NCBI GenBank assembly: GCA_037974665.1
Contig: CM075780.1
Location: 56,027,594 to 56,091,593 of the forward strand
Reading direction: 5' to 3'
Source: Ehretia macrophylla
Taxonomy: Eukaryota > Streptophyta > Magnoliopsida > Boraginales > Ehretiaceae
DNA: 64,000 nucleotides
Below, one piece after another: positions 33,384-46,394 of this stretch (position 1 is its first letter; each line of letters starts with the position of its first letter). Position numbers and translations under genes: made by a program. Under the pieces are notes generated by a model. That model worked only from the letters and a program-made list of their open reading frames with translations, was not told the DNA's origin and did not search any database.

Positions 33384-34741
33384 TGTTACACCCCAACACG
33401 ACCCTACTTATGATCAAGTCAAGACGCGGTGGCATTTCGGCATTATAACATCTGTAATATGGACAATATAACCCTAAACCAATTCAATTTCGAAGAACCA
33501 CAACCAACAACCACTTCACCAAAACAACAAGATAGCCAATACATTTCATATTTCAACCAACCAACATTAAAACAAAGTATAATGCCTCTATCTCAACCAT
33601 TCAAGACAAACCATAATATACATATTCAAAATAGATTATTAAGCTAGCTTATCAACATATGCATATCCAAAAGAAAGACTATATAAGCTAATGCATAGGC
33701 GGCAGGAATTTTCAAACCACCTCGAGGGCAACTCAAAAGACATCGAAAACAAGCCCAACAAGCCCGTCAAACCAATGCATAGGCGGCTGGAATTCTCAGC
33801 CAACAAACCACTCGACTTTTCACCATTTTTGCATAGGCAGCTGGAATTTTCAGCCAACAAACCACTCGACTTTTCACCATTTTTGCATTATAACCTTGCC
33901 ATTTTATGCTATACAAGTACACTGAAACATATACAACTCATATACAATCAATGAAATACAAATGAACCACAAACTTTAATTAAAAACTCAATAAAAAACA
34001 TTAATAATAAAACTATAACAATCTACCATTTAAATTAGCTAAAATCACACTATGTTAGTCTACAACACATATCTAACGATAATCACATGCTATTATAACT
34101 ATACAACAACTATATATGCAATTTCAAAACTTTGACATAAACTTTAATTTTAAGATCTAGTTTTTCTCTCACCTTTGATGCAAACTAAGGCTAGAAATTG
34201 GTATAATACAAGTAGAATAGGCAAAATCAAACTTTGAATGAAAGGATTTGGCTTTGAATCAAGACTTTTTCTTCAAAAATTGATTGAAAATCTAGAAAAT
34301 ACTACTAATTTTCTTCCCCAAAATGCACGACTATGTGTGTGTGTTTTTGTGATATTTTTGGCTGATTTTTGTTTGTATATAATGTTAAATGCAAAGTCAA
34401 AGCAAGAAATAAGGTCAAAGTTGGCTAAAAATATGTTTTTAAAAGACAAAAGTCTAAATTAGCCTTTGTTTTTTATTCTAACTTCAATTATGCTATTGTA
34501 GGATTTTTTTAGATGACTAAGCATTTATTTAGGCATATTATTTCATATAATTAAAGTATAATGCATAGTTTTGTCAAAGAAGATGAAAAGTCATAAAAAA
34601 AATGCTAATCAAATGACTTTAAAATGCACATTTAATTTAATATCATTTAGTAAATCACACATATGCATATATATAAATTCAAATAACGTATAACAAGTGA
34701 AAACACATAATTGCACATAAACGAAAATTCGCGGTCTCACA
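33384..34741 (-). repeat. 5' LTR of the gag-only gypsy derivative, internally deleted and locally repeated
   Basis: A 1358-bp LTR starting TGTTACACCCC on the plus strand. It lacks about 1.1 kb present in its partner. At 33692-33890 it has three copies of 'gcataggc(g/a)gc(a/t)ggaatt', two with the following 'cagccaacaaaccactcgac' text, where the partner has one (from about 30893). Confidence 0.82.
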
Positions 34742-34746
34742 CTAAC

Positions 34747-35049
34747 AATCTTGTCAAATGATCCCATACCTTCTTGGCATATTCATACTTTGCTAATTGA
34801 TTGTATATTGAATACTCAACTGAGTTGTTAATCCAAATGATAATTTTTGAATTGTTTGTTTCCCAAACATCTAACAAAGTACCATACTTTTTGTCTTTTT
34901 CATCTTTAGGTTTATCTAAAGAGCCATCAACTTAACCCCACATTTTTTTCTTTGAGAAATTTTTTCATTATATAACTCCAGTATGAATTTTTTTTTCCAT
35001 TCAATCTCACACTAGTAGACTGTAATGAATCATTATTCTTTGAAGCCAT
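34747..35049 (-). pseudogene. Copia gag N-terminal part
   Basis: It starts Met-Ala-Ser-Lys-Asn-Asn at 35049 and contains the 'RLNGKN..YWSY' type start of copia gag (here with a small shift after 'GKK'), then 'KNYGTLLDVWE'-like and 'VWDHL'-like segments in changing frames up to 34747. It joins the gag part at 29313 when the nested gypsy element is removed. An in-frame ATG at 35121 lies upstream, but the family starts at MAS. Confidence 0.8.
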
Positions 35050-35160
35050 TGCGAAAATCACTAATAAAATGTGAACCAAAACCAGAGATAAGAATGAAGT
35101 AAAATTAAGTACCAAAGTCAAAATGGTGAAGCTAGTTCGCCATGAAAGAAATGAGAAACT

Positions 35161-36492
35161 AAAGTTGGGATCAATAGACTTGTCACCAAAGTGCTTCTGT
35201 ACGTGAATTACTAATCATGTGAAAACTACTTTTTTGCATACTAATGTATCAGACCAAATGTCTGTTGCAACTACCAATTTTCTATTCAAATCACTAATCA
35301 AAACTATTGATTTTAAGTGATACATGCTTGTAATGTTAGCTAAATGAAGTATAGAGCAAACTTTAGATATGGTTTTGCTTGTGTATTGATTATTGATGGT
35401 GGTTTATTTGTATGCTTATAGAACTTGGTCAATGATTAAAGATGAAGCTTAAGTGTTTGATTATATGTCATAGAGAGTATTCCTATTATGTGTAAAGCAT
35501 GACATACAAAAAAGAAGTAACTAAAAATGGAGTAGAGTAAAAAAAAAAAAAAAAGAGCCATTCTGGACAGCCTACTGCCGCCATCTTTTGGAACTTTTTT
35601 GACATAGTAAACGAGCTTATAATTGAACAAAATTTATACAACAGCTAGATTAGGCAGTTTAGAACAAATGTTGACTGCCAGGGCTATGGCTAATTCTAAT
35701 GTTTAACTCTCTAATCTAGCCATTTTATGAATGTGTCCTGAAAATGGCTGCTACTGGTCAGTTTGTGCAGTTGCATTGAAAATGTCGTAACTTGCTGAAT
35801 TTAACATGGAATTAGGCACCGTTCGATTCTAAATTTATCTAAACTCGAAGATCTACGTTTGTACATAAAAATAAATCAGTTTGGAGGTCAAGAGAATAGG
35901 TAACTAAATTGATTAAGTTAAGCTTATGTTAGAGAAATTAGAAAATGTTTTAGTTGGATTATTATTTGATATTGTTGCTTAGGGTCACTAAGTGGTGGAA
36001 GTGTTAATGTCTATTGTTGCTAAGTGGTATCCAATCATGTAGAATTACTAGTTGAGTCATTAATGTGAACTTTATTATATTGGCTATGAATGACACCTAT
36101 GTGATTACTTGTAAATTATATAGCTTGAATACTAACCATTTGAAATAGTATTTTGTTGGATAATTTGTGTATTTGGAAGGACTTAATTATAATTGGTTAT
36201 TATATGTTTACTTGCAACTTTAAGGGCTACGTGAGCTTTTGGCATGCTTTCGTGAAAGTATGATAATGGCCCCTTTGTGCACTTGTGGTTATTTCATGGT
36301 TAATGCATGTATCTCGATCGTATAGTCTAAATGTTCGTTAAGTGGTTGTTGTGTGACGTTGATTGGGGCTTGTGTACTAGGTTACTTGATTATATGTTAA
36401 GTTGTGATGATTCCTGTTTGAACATTATCTCGGTTATGTGATTAATCGGCGTGTAGTGTAAATCACTTGAATGTGACAGAGTATGCCTTCTG
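35161..36492 (+). mobile_element. LTR remnant, left piece (split by gypsy element)
   Basis: The text near 35563-35705 (gacagcctactgccg, 'agtaaacgagctta', 'agattaggcagttt') matches 24891-25000 of the solo LTR in the copia, same orientation. It continues beyond the gypsy insertion at 46395. The left limit against the copia leader is not resolved; no matching terminal duplication was found. Confidence 0.6.
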
Positions 36493-38953
36493 TGTAACGC
36501 CCCGAACCCAACCCCACGCTACAGGTCAAGTCCGAACCCGTCACACGGACATAGTCTCCTGTGGACAAACTGGTTACCTGCACATAGTCACATACAAGTC
36601 CCGAACCAACTAGCAAACATCTCATACAGCCCAAACTTCCATATTAATAATAGCCAACCAACTTTCCAAGACTAACCAAGCCTTGGTACCACAAAATCTA
36701 AATCACATACAAGCAAGCAAGACTATTCTAAACTTAACCATAAGTAGTAAGACACAATGACAAGCCCAGTTCAACCTTCTAACAATCAAACATAGGCATG
36801 CAATAAGAGAAACTAAAACTAGAATCAAATATTACATGCCATCTACTTTACTATTATTCATACAAGTTTACAACTTGATACAACCACCAAATATATACAA
36901 GACCACATGGTTTCAAAAGAACACCAATCAACACTACACACAAGCTACACATAAGCCAACCTTAACACACAAGAAAGTCACGGGAATTGTTCAACTTACT
37001 CTTCTTCCTCTTCTACTACGGCTACTAGCTGGAGATTCACCCCAGCTTCTCTTGAAACATGTTAAATGAGGAATGAGCAACAATGTGACCCAGCGAGAGA
37101 AGTGATGTAGCATACCGGGGCGTGCAACATGATATGCAACAAAGATAACAACATATTCAACATAAAGTAACAAAACTAACTAGACAAGTAATTAACCACA
37201 TATAAAAGGATACGGTTTCATTTGTCTTCAATCACGAGCCACGAGCTTGATCTTCAAGCAAGTGCCGGCAAAACCTTTATTCCTCAAAAAATAGGGTACT
37301 CCGGATGTACCCCGATCCTATGACCATTTTCTCCTGAGGTAGGTCTATATGCCCCAACGAGGTAAACCACGCCTCTGGGGTAGTAGAGTATACTTAGCGA
37401 GAGAAAGAGAATAGGTACTATGGTAGTCGAGGGAGCATGGCAAGCCCGATGCCGCCCGTGTTTCTCGATACTACCATGTCTGAAATGGTTGCGCAACCCT
37501 GAAACAAGTCCACGAGAACGAAGATCATCAAATAACACATAAGAGGGATGACAAAGTAGGCCGCCCTCACAATTAACTACAATATAAGCCAAATATATAT
37601 GAAATAGCTATATAATCACCAAGAGGCAAATAACATGATTTCTCACAAAACTCAATAGATAGCTTAAACACATCTTTTCCATGCATATAAACATATGACA
37701 AGAAACTACAAGTTCATATAAACACAAAACATCCATTTCCATCTTTTCCCCTTTGTTAATCATGAAATTTCTTTTCCCATGCAAAATTCAAGATGCCAAA
37801 TTCACAAGCCAGTCATTTTATATTCCTAGGAAGGCTAAAAGACATCTATCTAGGCCTTGAAAACCCGCTTTGGAGACAAACGCTCGGGAAGGCCCCGAGT
37901 GAGTTTTAACTACATCTACCCTATCCGGACACCAATTTCATATAACGAAAACACCAAAAGTGCTTCCATGCCCCAATGATACCTAACCTAAATCCCAAAT
38001 GTGCCCGGATTATGATTCGTGGAAACCCCCCTTTTTAAAGTTAGTCAATTGCATTTTAATTCATTTTCGAGCAATCTAACTACATGTGAGTGTTTAACTA
38101 GTTCCAATAATGTCTAAGGAACCTAGATGAGGGATCAATTCACTCTAATTAGCCAATTACATCAAAACCCTAAAATTTTGTCACTATTCATCATCTTCTG
38201 TGCAAAACAAGCTTTCATCCATGTAGGTTGTCAACAAGCTCCTCAAACATGGTCTTTAGATCACAATAAGCATGTATCTAACAATATATGAGCATAACTA
38301 TAGCCATAAGTAACAAATCTCAAAATTGTAAAACTTGACATAAACTTTAAATCAACAAAAATGCTAACTCCCTCACAATTGGTATATGCAAACAAGTTGT
38401 AGAAGCTCCTAGTTGCCTCAAACTCCTCCTAGACCAAGCCAAGAGTCCAATTTCATGCACAAGAGTTGAAAAAATTCCTCTTTCTTTGCTCTTAGGGTTG
38501 TCGGATTTTTGAGGGGGTATTTGGGTAGTTTTTGTTTTATTTTTTAATATGTTATGCTAGTATGTATGATAATATATGTATATAGTATGCATAGGTTATA
38601 TTATACTAAGTCAAATGCTACTAATGCTTGGTCAAATAAGCTTAAAACTCTAATTAATTGCTAGCTAATTTAAAATCAATGTTTACACTTACGTAACACT
38701 ATTCAACGAAACATAAATCATTTTTCAAATGCAAGTTCTCGACCTTTAAAGTCCAAAATCACTAGTCCCCGATTCTTTTTATAAGTTATACTATCTAAGA
38801 AAAATATTAAACCGAGTATTTAAAACAGTCAAATTTTCTTATGAATATTGCCCACTAGTAAAGCAATAAAACAAGAAACGAAATGCACATAAATTGCTCA
38901 AGTAATTATGCAACAGTTATTTAAAAGATGTGAAAAAATTCCCGGGCGTCACA
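36493..38953 (-). repeat. Gypsy 3' LTR (2461 bp)
   Basis: On the plus strand it starts TGTAACGCCCCGAACCC and ends CCCGGGCGTCACA. The partner is 43934-46394. Confidence 0.95.
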
Positions 38954-38966
38954 CCTTTTCTCTCTT
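38954..38966 (-). promoter_or_regulatory. Gypsy polypurine tract
   Basis: 'aagagagaaaagg' on the minus strand, directly next to the 3' LTR. Confidence 0.75.
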
Positions 38967-41900
38967 AAACTAATTGCGTTCATGCAATTCTTACATGATT
39001 CGACAAACAGCTCCAGGTATTTCTCCTTTATCTGATCTTCTCACTCCTAAGTGGTATCCTCAACTCCGTGATGATCCTAAAGAACTTTCACAATTGGAAT
39101 ACTCTTGGTTCGAAGTTCCTAAATCTTTTTATCAACCACTCAAAGAGGTTTCTTAACATATGTCAAAGACTCCTTGATTTCCAATGGTTCCGGCTCTAGA
39201 ATATGCGAAGGATCAGGGTTATACTTCCTCACCAACGATAAGTGGAACACATCATGTATTTTGCCCAAACTCGGAGGTAATGCTAATCTGTAAGACAAAT
39301 CACCAACTTTCTCAGTAATTTCAAACGACCCCACATATCTAGGACTGAGTTTACCTCTATTTTCGTGTTGAATCAAACCCTTACGCGGAGAGACTTTCAA
39401 GAATACCTGATCACCCACTAAAAACACTAAGTCACGTTGGCGTCTATCAGAATAATTCTTCTGTCGACTATGTGCTGTAAGCATTCTCTTCTTTATAAGT
39501 TTCACACTATCAACCATCTTGATCATCTCAGGTAAAATAGCTGGGTCAATAGTTTTCATTTCACCTACCTCATCCCAATACAACGAGGATCTACATTTTC
39601 GCCAGTAAAGTGCCTCATACTGTGCCATTCCAATGGTAGCTTGGTAACTGTTATTATAAGCAAATTATGCTAAAGGAAAATACATTTCCCAACTATTCCC
39701 ACAGTCCAAGATGCAAACTGGTAGCATGTCTTCCAGTATCCTGATAGTTCTCTCAGACTGACCATCTGTCTGCGGATGATACGCCGTGCTAAGTTCAAAT
39801 CAGTTCCCAAAGCCTTCTGTAATTTCTGCCAGAACTGTGATGTAAACCTGGGATCTCTATTTGATATTATACAAGTTGGAACTCCATGCAATTTCACAAT
39901 ATTTTCAACATATAGCTCAGCTAATTTATCAAGGGAATATGTCTTCTTTGTAGCGATGAAATGTGAGATTTTCGTCAATCTATCAACCACAACCCATACA
40001 GTATTATTACCTCGTGGTGACCTCGGAAAATAGGATACAAAGTCCATAGTAACCGGGTTCCATTTCCATACCGGAATCTCCAAAGTTTGCAACAATCCTG
40101 CAGGCCTCTAATGCTCAGCCTTAACCTTCTGGCAAGTTAAATATTTAGCCATATACTCAGATATCTCTATTTTCATATTATTCCACCAAAAGCTTTGTTT
40201 CAGGTCCCTGTATATCTTAGTACTACCAGGATGAATTGTGTATTTAGTGCTATGAGCCTTAGCAAGAATCTCATCTTTTACAGCTGAATCACTAAGAATG
40301 CAAATTCTATTCTTATACTTGAGTAATCCATCATCATGTAGCTTGAAGTCGGACTCTCCCCCTTTGGACTTCTCTAGAATCTTCAACAACTGAGGATCTG
40401 ACTGTTGTGCTTCCCTGATTCTAGATAGTAATAAAGACTGAATTTGTAAACTAGCAAATTGGATACCTGTTCTAAAAGCTTTCGATTTCCACAGACACAA
40501 CTCTTCCACAGTTTCCCAGTCCTTTATTATCAAACTGGCCACATTAGCTTTCCTACTCAGTGCATTTGCAACAGTGTTAACTTTGCCTGGCAAATAGCTA
40601 ATGGTACAATTATAATCATTCAACAACTCTAACCAACGCCTTTGCCTCATATTCAAATCCTTTTGAGAAAATAGATACTTTAAACTCTTATGATCAGTAA
40701 ATATTTCAAACTGATTACCCCACAGGTAATATTGTCATTTCTTCAAAGCAAAGACAACTGCAACTAGCTCAAGATCATGAGTAGGGTAATTACGTTCATA
40801 TGGCTTCAATTTTCTCGAAGCATAAGCTATCACCTTACCATTTTGCATAAGAACACATCCCCAACGAAGCATCACTATAGATCACCAAAGTATCAGTCCC
40901 CTCAGGCAATACAAGGATAGAAGCAGTGGTAAGCCTTTTCTTCAATTCTTGAAAACTGGCTTCACATTTATCATCCCAGTTAAACACAGTTTTCTTCTAA
41001 GTTAAGGAAGTTAATGGTTCAGCAATTTTAGAAAAGTCCTTAACAAACCGCCTATAATAACCAGCCAATCCCAAGAAACTACCTCAATTTTCGCAGGATC
41101 TACAGATATTCCCTCATGTGAAATGATATGGCCTAGAAAGGCTACTTGTTTTAACTAGAATTCGCACTTGCTAAATTTGACAAATAACTTATGTTTCTGC
41201 AATGTTCACAATACAATTCTTAAGTGTTCTTTATGCTTTGCCTTAGACTTAGAGTACACTAGTATGTCATCAATAAAAATCACAACAAATTGATCAAGGT
41301 AGGGTCTAAACACTCTCTACATCAAATTCATAAAGGTACCTGGAGCATTTGTCAACCCAAATGGCAATACAAAAAATTCATAGTGGTCGTACCTGGTTCT
41401 GAAAGCAGTCTTGGACACATCTTCTTTTCAGATTCTCAACTGATAATAACCCTTTCTCAGATCAAATTTAGAATACACAATGGTACCCTGCAGCTGATCA
41501 AACAGTTCCTCAATCAAAGGCAAAAAATATTTATTTTTCACAGTCACTTGATTAAGACCCCGATAATCAATACACAACTGCAAAATACCATATTTCTTCT
41601 TTACAAATACACAGGAGCACCCCAAGGCGATGAGCTAGGCTAAATTAAACCCTTTTCAAGTAAACCCTGTAGCTGAATTTTCAACTCCGACAACTTAGGG
41701 GGAGCTATTCTATATGGGGTTCTAGAAACAGGATTAGTTCCTGGCAACAAATCAATCACAAACTCTATTTCTCAGTCAGGTAGTAACCCAGGTAACTCTT
41801 CAGGAAATACCTCTAAAAAATCTTTTACAACAAGTACCTCATTCAGTTTCAATTTATCCCCAGACTAATTAATTAAGTATGTTAAATATGCATCACAACC

Positions 41901-43608
41901 TTTACCCAACATTTTAGTATCTTTAATAGAAGAAATGATACAAGTCCCAGTAGATTTTTGACTCCCAACAATTTTAATGACGGTTGATCAGGTATCTCTA
42001 AAGTTACAATTTTTCTTCTACAATCCAGATATGCATAATACCGCCCCAACCAATCCATTCCCAAAATAACCTCAAAGTCTCGAAATGGCATGATAATTAA
42101 ATCAACAGGATACATGTGTCCCTCAATTCAAATATCACAATCTTTACACACAGACTCCGTAACAAATTAAGTACCCATAGGATTACTTACTTCAATTACA
42201 TACGGCAGTTTATCAACTTTTAAAACGGTAGATTATGCACACATAGGAGTGATAAATGAATATGTAGCCCTGGTGTCAATCAAAACTTCTACTGACTGAT
42301 TATTAATAAGAAAAGTATCTTCAACCACCACTGTCATATCAGGAAGCTCTTCCTAGTCTAAAGCAAATACCCGTGCCTGGCCTCATGGAACTGCAGCTGC
42401 ACTTGATGCTCGGGTCTAGGCATTCTAGCCGGATGTCTGACTCTGTCCCAACTTAAACTTGGGGCAATCTCTAGCTCGGTGTTGGTCGCTGCCATAATCA
42501 ATACATCGGCCCAACTTTCTTCAACACTCTGCCTCAGAATGGCCCTTGCGATTACAATGACTACACTGCTGGTTTTTTCTTGCAGCAATGCCCCTCGTAG
42601 GAGCCTTGTAAGTAGATGTAGCGGAACTACGTTACTGAGATCTAGTGGCAACTGGTCGGGTCTGTGACTGTCCTTGTGGATGGCTCTGAGTTGCCCTCGT
42701 CTGAGACTGTGCTTGAACTGGTCTTGGGTAGCTCTAGGTTTGCCTCGACTGCTGAACCTTAACAGGCTGCTGAAACTATCTCTGATAGCCCTGACTCTGA
42801 GACTGATACTTCGGTATCTCGATTGACTAGACTCGGCCAACACATCTGCCTTGCGTTTCTCATATCTCGACATGGCCCTGACTACCGCAGCATAATTTGG
42901 GTAATCTCGCGAAGACAAATTAAGCATAATATCACTCCTCAGACCTTTGATAAATCTCTAAATCTTCATGTCCTCCGGTAGTATTAAGGCTGATACGTAA
43001 CGAGAGAGTCTAGTAGAAGTAGCCTCGTACTGATCCATAGTCATGTTTCCTTGCCTCAGAGCTATGAACTCCTCTTGATGTCTCTCATGAGCTACCATAG
43101 ATACATACTTATCTCGGAATTCCCAAACAAAGTCGGCCCACGAATGTTGTACCCTCTCGGCCTCCCATTTTTCTCTAACAGTACGCCACCATTCCTCGAC
43201 GTCACCCTCCAATAAAAATGCAGCATAAGTGATTTTCCTTTCATCATTACAGCCGAGTATCGTAGCAACTTTCTCAAACTTACCCAGCCACATTTCTGCT
43301 TTCATGTCATATGGCTCTCCATAGAAACTATACGCCCCGTGGTGTAAGAACTTGTCATACAAATTATCCCTAGCAGCACCGCTACCCTCAGCTCTAGCGG
43401 CCATATTGCCTCTACCAGTACCTGCTTGACCCTGTTATGTCACAAACTGTACAATAGTGTTCATAGCATTAGCCATTGTGGCCATAATCTGTGTGTTGCT
43501 CGGTTCTTGTCCCTGCAGTACATTCCCTGCTACTCCGGCCTCTTGCCTAGGTATATCCTGCCTAGGAGCCTCCTCCGATTCCCTTCTCGGTCTTCCCCTT
43601 CTCCTCAT
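38967..43608 (-). pseudogene. Gypsy gag-pol polyprotein gene, multiply broken
   Basis: Gag starts at 43608 (Met-Arg-Arg-Arg-Gly-Arg), has a stop near 43436, then the gag core (43404-42958: 'GDVEEWWRTVREKWEAE', 'FIALRQGN') and zinc knuckles near 42475-42570. Protease follows near 42300-42240 with Asp-Thr-Arg-Ala where Asp-Thr-Gly-Ala is expected. RT pieces lie at 41625-41428 ('[17 protein letters not shown]') and 41300-41240 (intact Phe-Ile-Asp-Asp). RNase H ends at 40656-40540 with 'NYLPGK'-like text. Integrase has a His-His pair near 40230-40250, but the first zinc cysteine has become Tyr ('[12 protein letters not shown]', near 40130). The core has Asp in 'TMDFVSYFP' and Asp in 'SNRDPRFTSQFW'. 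The GPY/F-like end is 39425-39300 and a chromodomain-like tail near 39050-38985 reads through stops. No product can be made. Confidence 0.92.
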
Positions 43609-43915
43609 CTTGATACTAGAAGAATGCAGTGTTATAATAGGCAAACAGATAACACAAATATAACATATACATGTTTCAAAACACCTTATGCACATAAGAC
43701 AACAAATAAAACACTTAATAAGCATTAAACATTAAACTTTTCATATTCATATCATATCATGCATTAGACACCTCTTTTACATGCTAGCATGTTCCTTGCT
43801 CAAACAATTGTTCACCTAACCAATTAGACAATCACATAGTCACGTAGTTCAACCTTCACGTATAGGCCTCTACCCATATACCGAGGAAATTAACCCGGCT
43901 TCATGCATTCAAATA

Positions 43916-43927
43916 GCTCTGATACCA
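43916..43927 (-). promoter_or_regulatory. Primer-binding site, initiator tRNA-Met
   Basis: TGGTATCAGAGC on the minus strand, 6 bp inside the 5' LTR: a perfect match to the tRNA-iMet 3' end complement used by plant LTR elements. Confidence 0.9.
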
Positions 43928-43933
43928 CCTAAA

Positions 43934-46394
43934 TATAATGCCCTGAACCCAACTCTACGCTACAGGTCAAGTCCGGACCCGTCACACGGACATAGTCTCT
44001 TGTGGACAAACTGGTTACCTGCACATAGTCACATACAAGTCCCGAACCAACTAGCAAACATCTCATACAACCCAAACTTCCATATTAATAATAGCCAACC
44101 AACTTTCCAAGACTAACCAAGCCTTGGTACCACAAAATCTAAATCACATATAAGCAAACAAGATTATTCTAAACCTAACCATAAGTAGTAAGACACAATG
44201 ACAAGCCCAGTTCAACCTTCTAACCATCAAACACAAGCATGCAATAAGAGAAAATAAATCTAGAATCAAATATTACATGCCATCTACTTTACTATTATTC
44301 ATACAAGTTTACAACTTGATACAACCACCAAATATATACAAGACCACATGGTCTCAAAAGAACACCAATCAACACTTCACACAAGCTGCACATAAGCCAA
44401 CCTTAACACACAAGAAAGTCATGGGAGTTGTTCAACTTGCTCTTCTTCCTTTTCTACTACGGCTACTAGCTGGGGATTCACCTTAGCTTTTCCTGAAACA
44501 TGTTAAATGAGGAGTGAGCAACAATGTTGCCCAGCGAGGGAGGTGATGCAGTATACCGGGGCATATAACATGATATGCAACAAAGATAACAACATATTCA
44601 ACATAAAGTAACAAAACTAACTAGACAAATAATTAACCACATATAAAAGGATACGGTTCCATTTGTCTTCAATCACGAGCCACGAGCCAAGATCTTCAAG
44701 CAAATGCTGGCAAAACCCTTATTCCTCCAAAAATGGGGTATTTCTGATGTACCCCGTACCTACGACCCTTTTCTCATGAGGTAGGTCCATATGCCTCAAC
44801 GAGGTGAACCACGCCTCTGGGGTAGTAGAGTATACTTAGTGAGAGAAAGGGATAGGTACCATAGTAGTCGAGGGAGCACTACAAGCCCGATGCTACCCGT
44901 GTTTCTCGACATTACCATGTCCGAAAAGGTTGAACAACTCTGAAACAACTCCACGAGAACCAAGATCATCAAATAACACATAAGAGGGATGACAAAGTAG
45001 GCCGCCCTCACAATTAACCACAATATAAGCCAAATATACACGAAATAGCTATATAATCACCAAGAGGCAAATAACATGATTTCTCACAAAACTCAATAGA
45101 TAGCTTAAACACATATTTTCCATGCATATAAATACCTGGCCAGCAACTACACGTTCATATAAACATAAAACATCCATTTCTACCTTTTCCCCTTTGTTAA
45201 TCAAGAAATTTCTTCTCCCATGCAAAATTCAAGATGCCAAATTCACAAGCCAATTATTCTATATTCTTAGGAAGGCTAAAAGACACCTATATAGGCCCTG
45301 AAAACCCGCTTTGGAGACAAAAGCTTGGGAAGGCCCTAAGTGAGTTTTAACTATACCTACCCTATCCGGACCCTAATTTTACGCAACAAAAATATCAAAA
45401 GTGCTTCCATGCCCCAAGGATACCTAATCTAAATCCCAAATGCGCCCGGATTATAATTCGTAAAAAAATGCCTTTTTAAAGTTAGCCACTGTTGTATTTT
45501 AACTCATTTTCGAGCAATCTAACTACATGTGAGTGTTTAACTAGTTCCAATAATGTCTAAAGCACCTAGAGGAGGGATCAATTCACTCTAATTAGCCAAT
45601 TACATCAAAATCCTAAAATTTTGCCACTATTCATCATTTTTTTTGTAAAACAAGCTTTCATCCATGGAGAGTCAACAAGCTACTCAAACATGGTCTTTAA
45701 ATCACAATAAGCGTGTATATAACAATATATGAGCATAACTATAGCCATAAGTAACAAATCTCAAAATTGTAAAACTTGTCATAAACTTTAAATCAACAAG
45801 AATGCTAACTCCCTCACAATTGGTAGATGCAAACAAGTTGTAGAAGCTCCTAGTTGCCTCAAACTCCTCCTAGACCAAGCCAAGAGTCCAATTTCATGCA
45901 CAAGAGTTGAAGAAATTCCTCCTTCTTTGCTCTTAGGGCTGTCGGATTTTTTGGGGGGTATTTGGATAGTTTTTGCTTTGTTTTTTAATATGTTATGCTA
46001 GTATGTATGATATAATATGTATACAGTATGCATATGTTATATTATACTAAGTCAAATGCTACTAATGCTTGGTCAAATGAGCTTAAAACTCTAATTAATT
46101 GCTAGCTAATTTAAAATCAATGTTTACACTTACGTAACACTATTCAACGAAACATAAATCATTTTTCAAATGTAAGTTCTCGGCCTCTAAAGTCCAAAAC
46201 TACTAGTCCCCGATTTTTTTTATAAGTTATACTATCTAAGAAAAATATTAAACCGAGCATTTAAAACAGTCAAATTTTCTTATGAATAGTGCCCACTAGT
46301 AAAACAATTAAACAAGAAAAGAAATGCATATAAATTGCTCAAGTAATTATGCAATAGTTATTTAAAAGATGTGATGAAATTCCCGGGCGTCACA
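43934..46394 (-). repeat. Gypsy 5' LTR (2461 bp)
   Basis: On the plus strand it starts tataatgccctgaaccc, where the partner has tgtaacgccccgaaccc, so its TG terminus is mutated. It ends GGGCGTCACA. Confidence 0.95.

Larger units (their letters stand above)
29319..34741 (-). mobile_element. Gag-only gypsy derivative (non-autonomous) nested in copia gag
   Basis: Two related LTRs flank 1579 bp that hold a primer-binding site, gag and a polypurine-like tract, but no protease, RT or integrase. The flanks are ctaat (29314-29318) and ctaac (34742-34746), a 5-bp duplication with one mismatch. The LTRs begin (a/t)gtcacgcccc-like and end tctcaca. Gag belongs to the same chromovirus type as the element at 36493-46394. 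Pol loss means it would have depended on a relative for movement. Confidence 0.88.
21835..35160 (-). mobile_element. Ty1/copia retrotransposon, degenerate, with two nested insertions
   Basis: Read on the minus strand it has gag (from 35049), protease, integrase, reverse transcriptase and RNase H, then a polypurine tract and a 3' LTR (22033 to 21835). The order integrase before reverse transcriptase defines copia. Removing a solo LTR (23277-26638) and a gypsy derivative (29319-34741) leaves about 4.5 kb, normal for a copia internal region plus one LTR. The expected 5' LTR is not found beyond 35160 in the same orientation; a copy of the same LTR lies inverted at 47471-47670. Coding is broken by frameshifts and stops, and at least the reverse transcriptase active site is altered, so it is dead. 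The right limit is approximate. Confidence 0.9.
36493..46394 (-). mobile_element. Ty3/gypsy retrotransposon, Tekay/Del-like chromovirus, full length
   Basis: Both LTRs are exactly 2461 bp (36493-38953 and 43934-46394), and the 9902-bp element is flanked by the perfect duplication ttctg (36488-36492 and 46395-46399). It keeps a primer-binding site, gag, protease, RT, RNase H, integrase, a chromodomain-like tail and a polypurine tract, in the gypsy order (integrase last). The coding strand is minus. Coding is broken by many point stops and several lost catalytic residues. The equal LTR lengths with a few percent of mismatches by eye point to a fairly recent insertion. Confidence 0.95.

Noticed and set aside
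31301..34462. Two nearly identical 74-codon frames (31301-31525 and 34238-34462) that look like a conserved gene pair
   Set aside because: They lie at equivalent positions in the two LTRs of one element, so their similarity is due to LTR origin; there is no domain and the frame is on the strand opposite gag.
36836..37069. Frame repeated at 44277-44486
   Set aside because: Both copies are inside the LTR pair of the gypsy element; the repetition is due to the LTRs.
42358..42927. 189-codon minus-strand frame, Ser/Arg-rich like a splicing factor
   Set aside because: It starts in the gag frame but then drifts out of frame across the zinc-knuckle region; part of the gypsy gag pseudogene.
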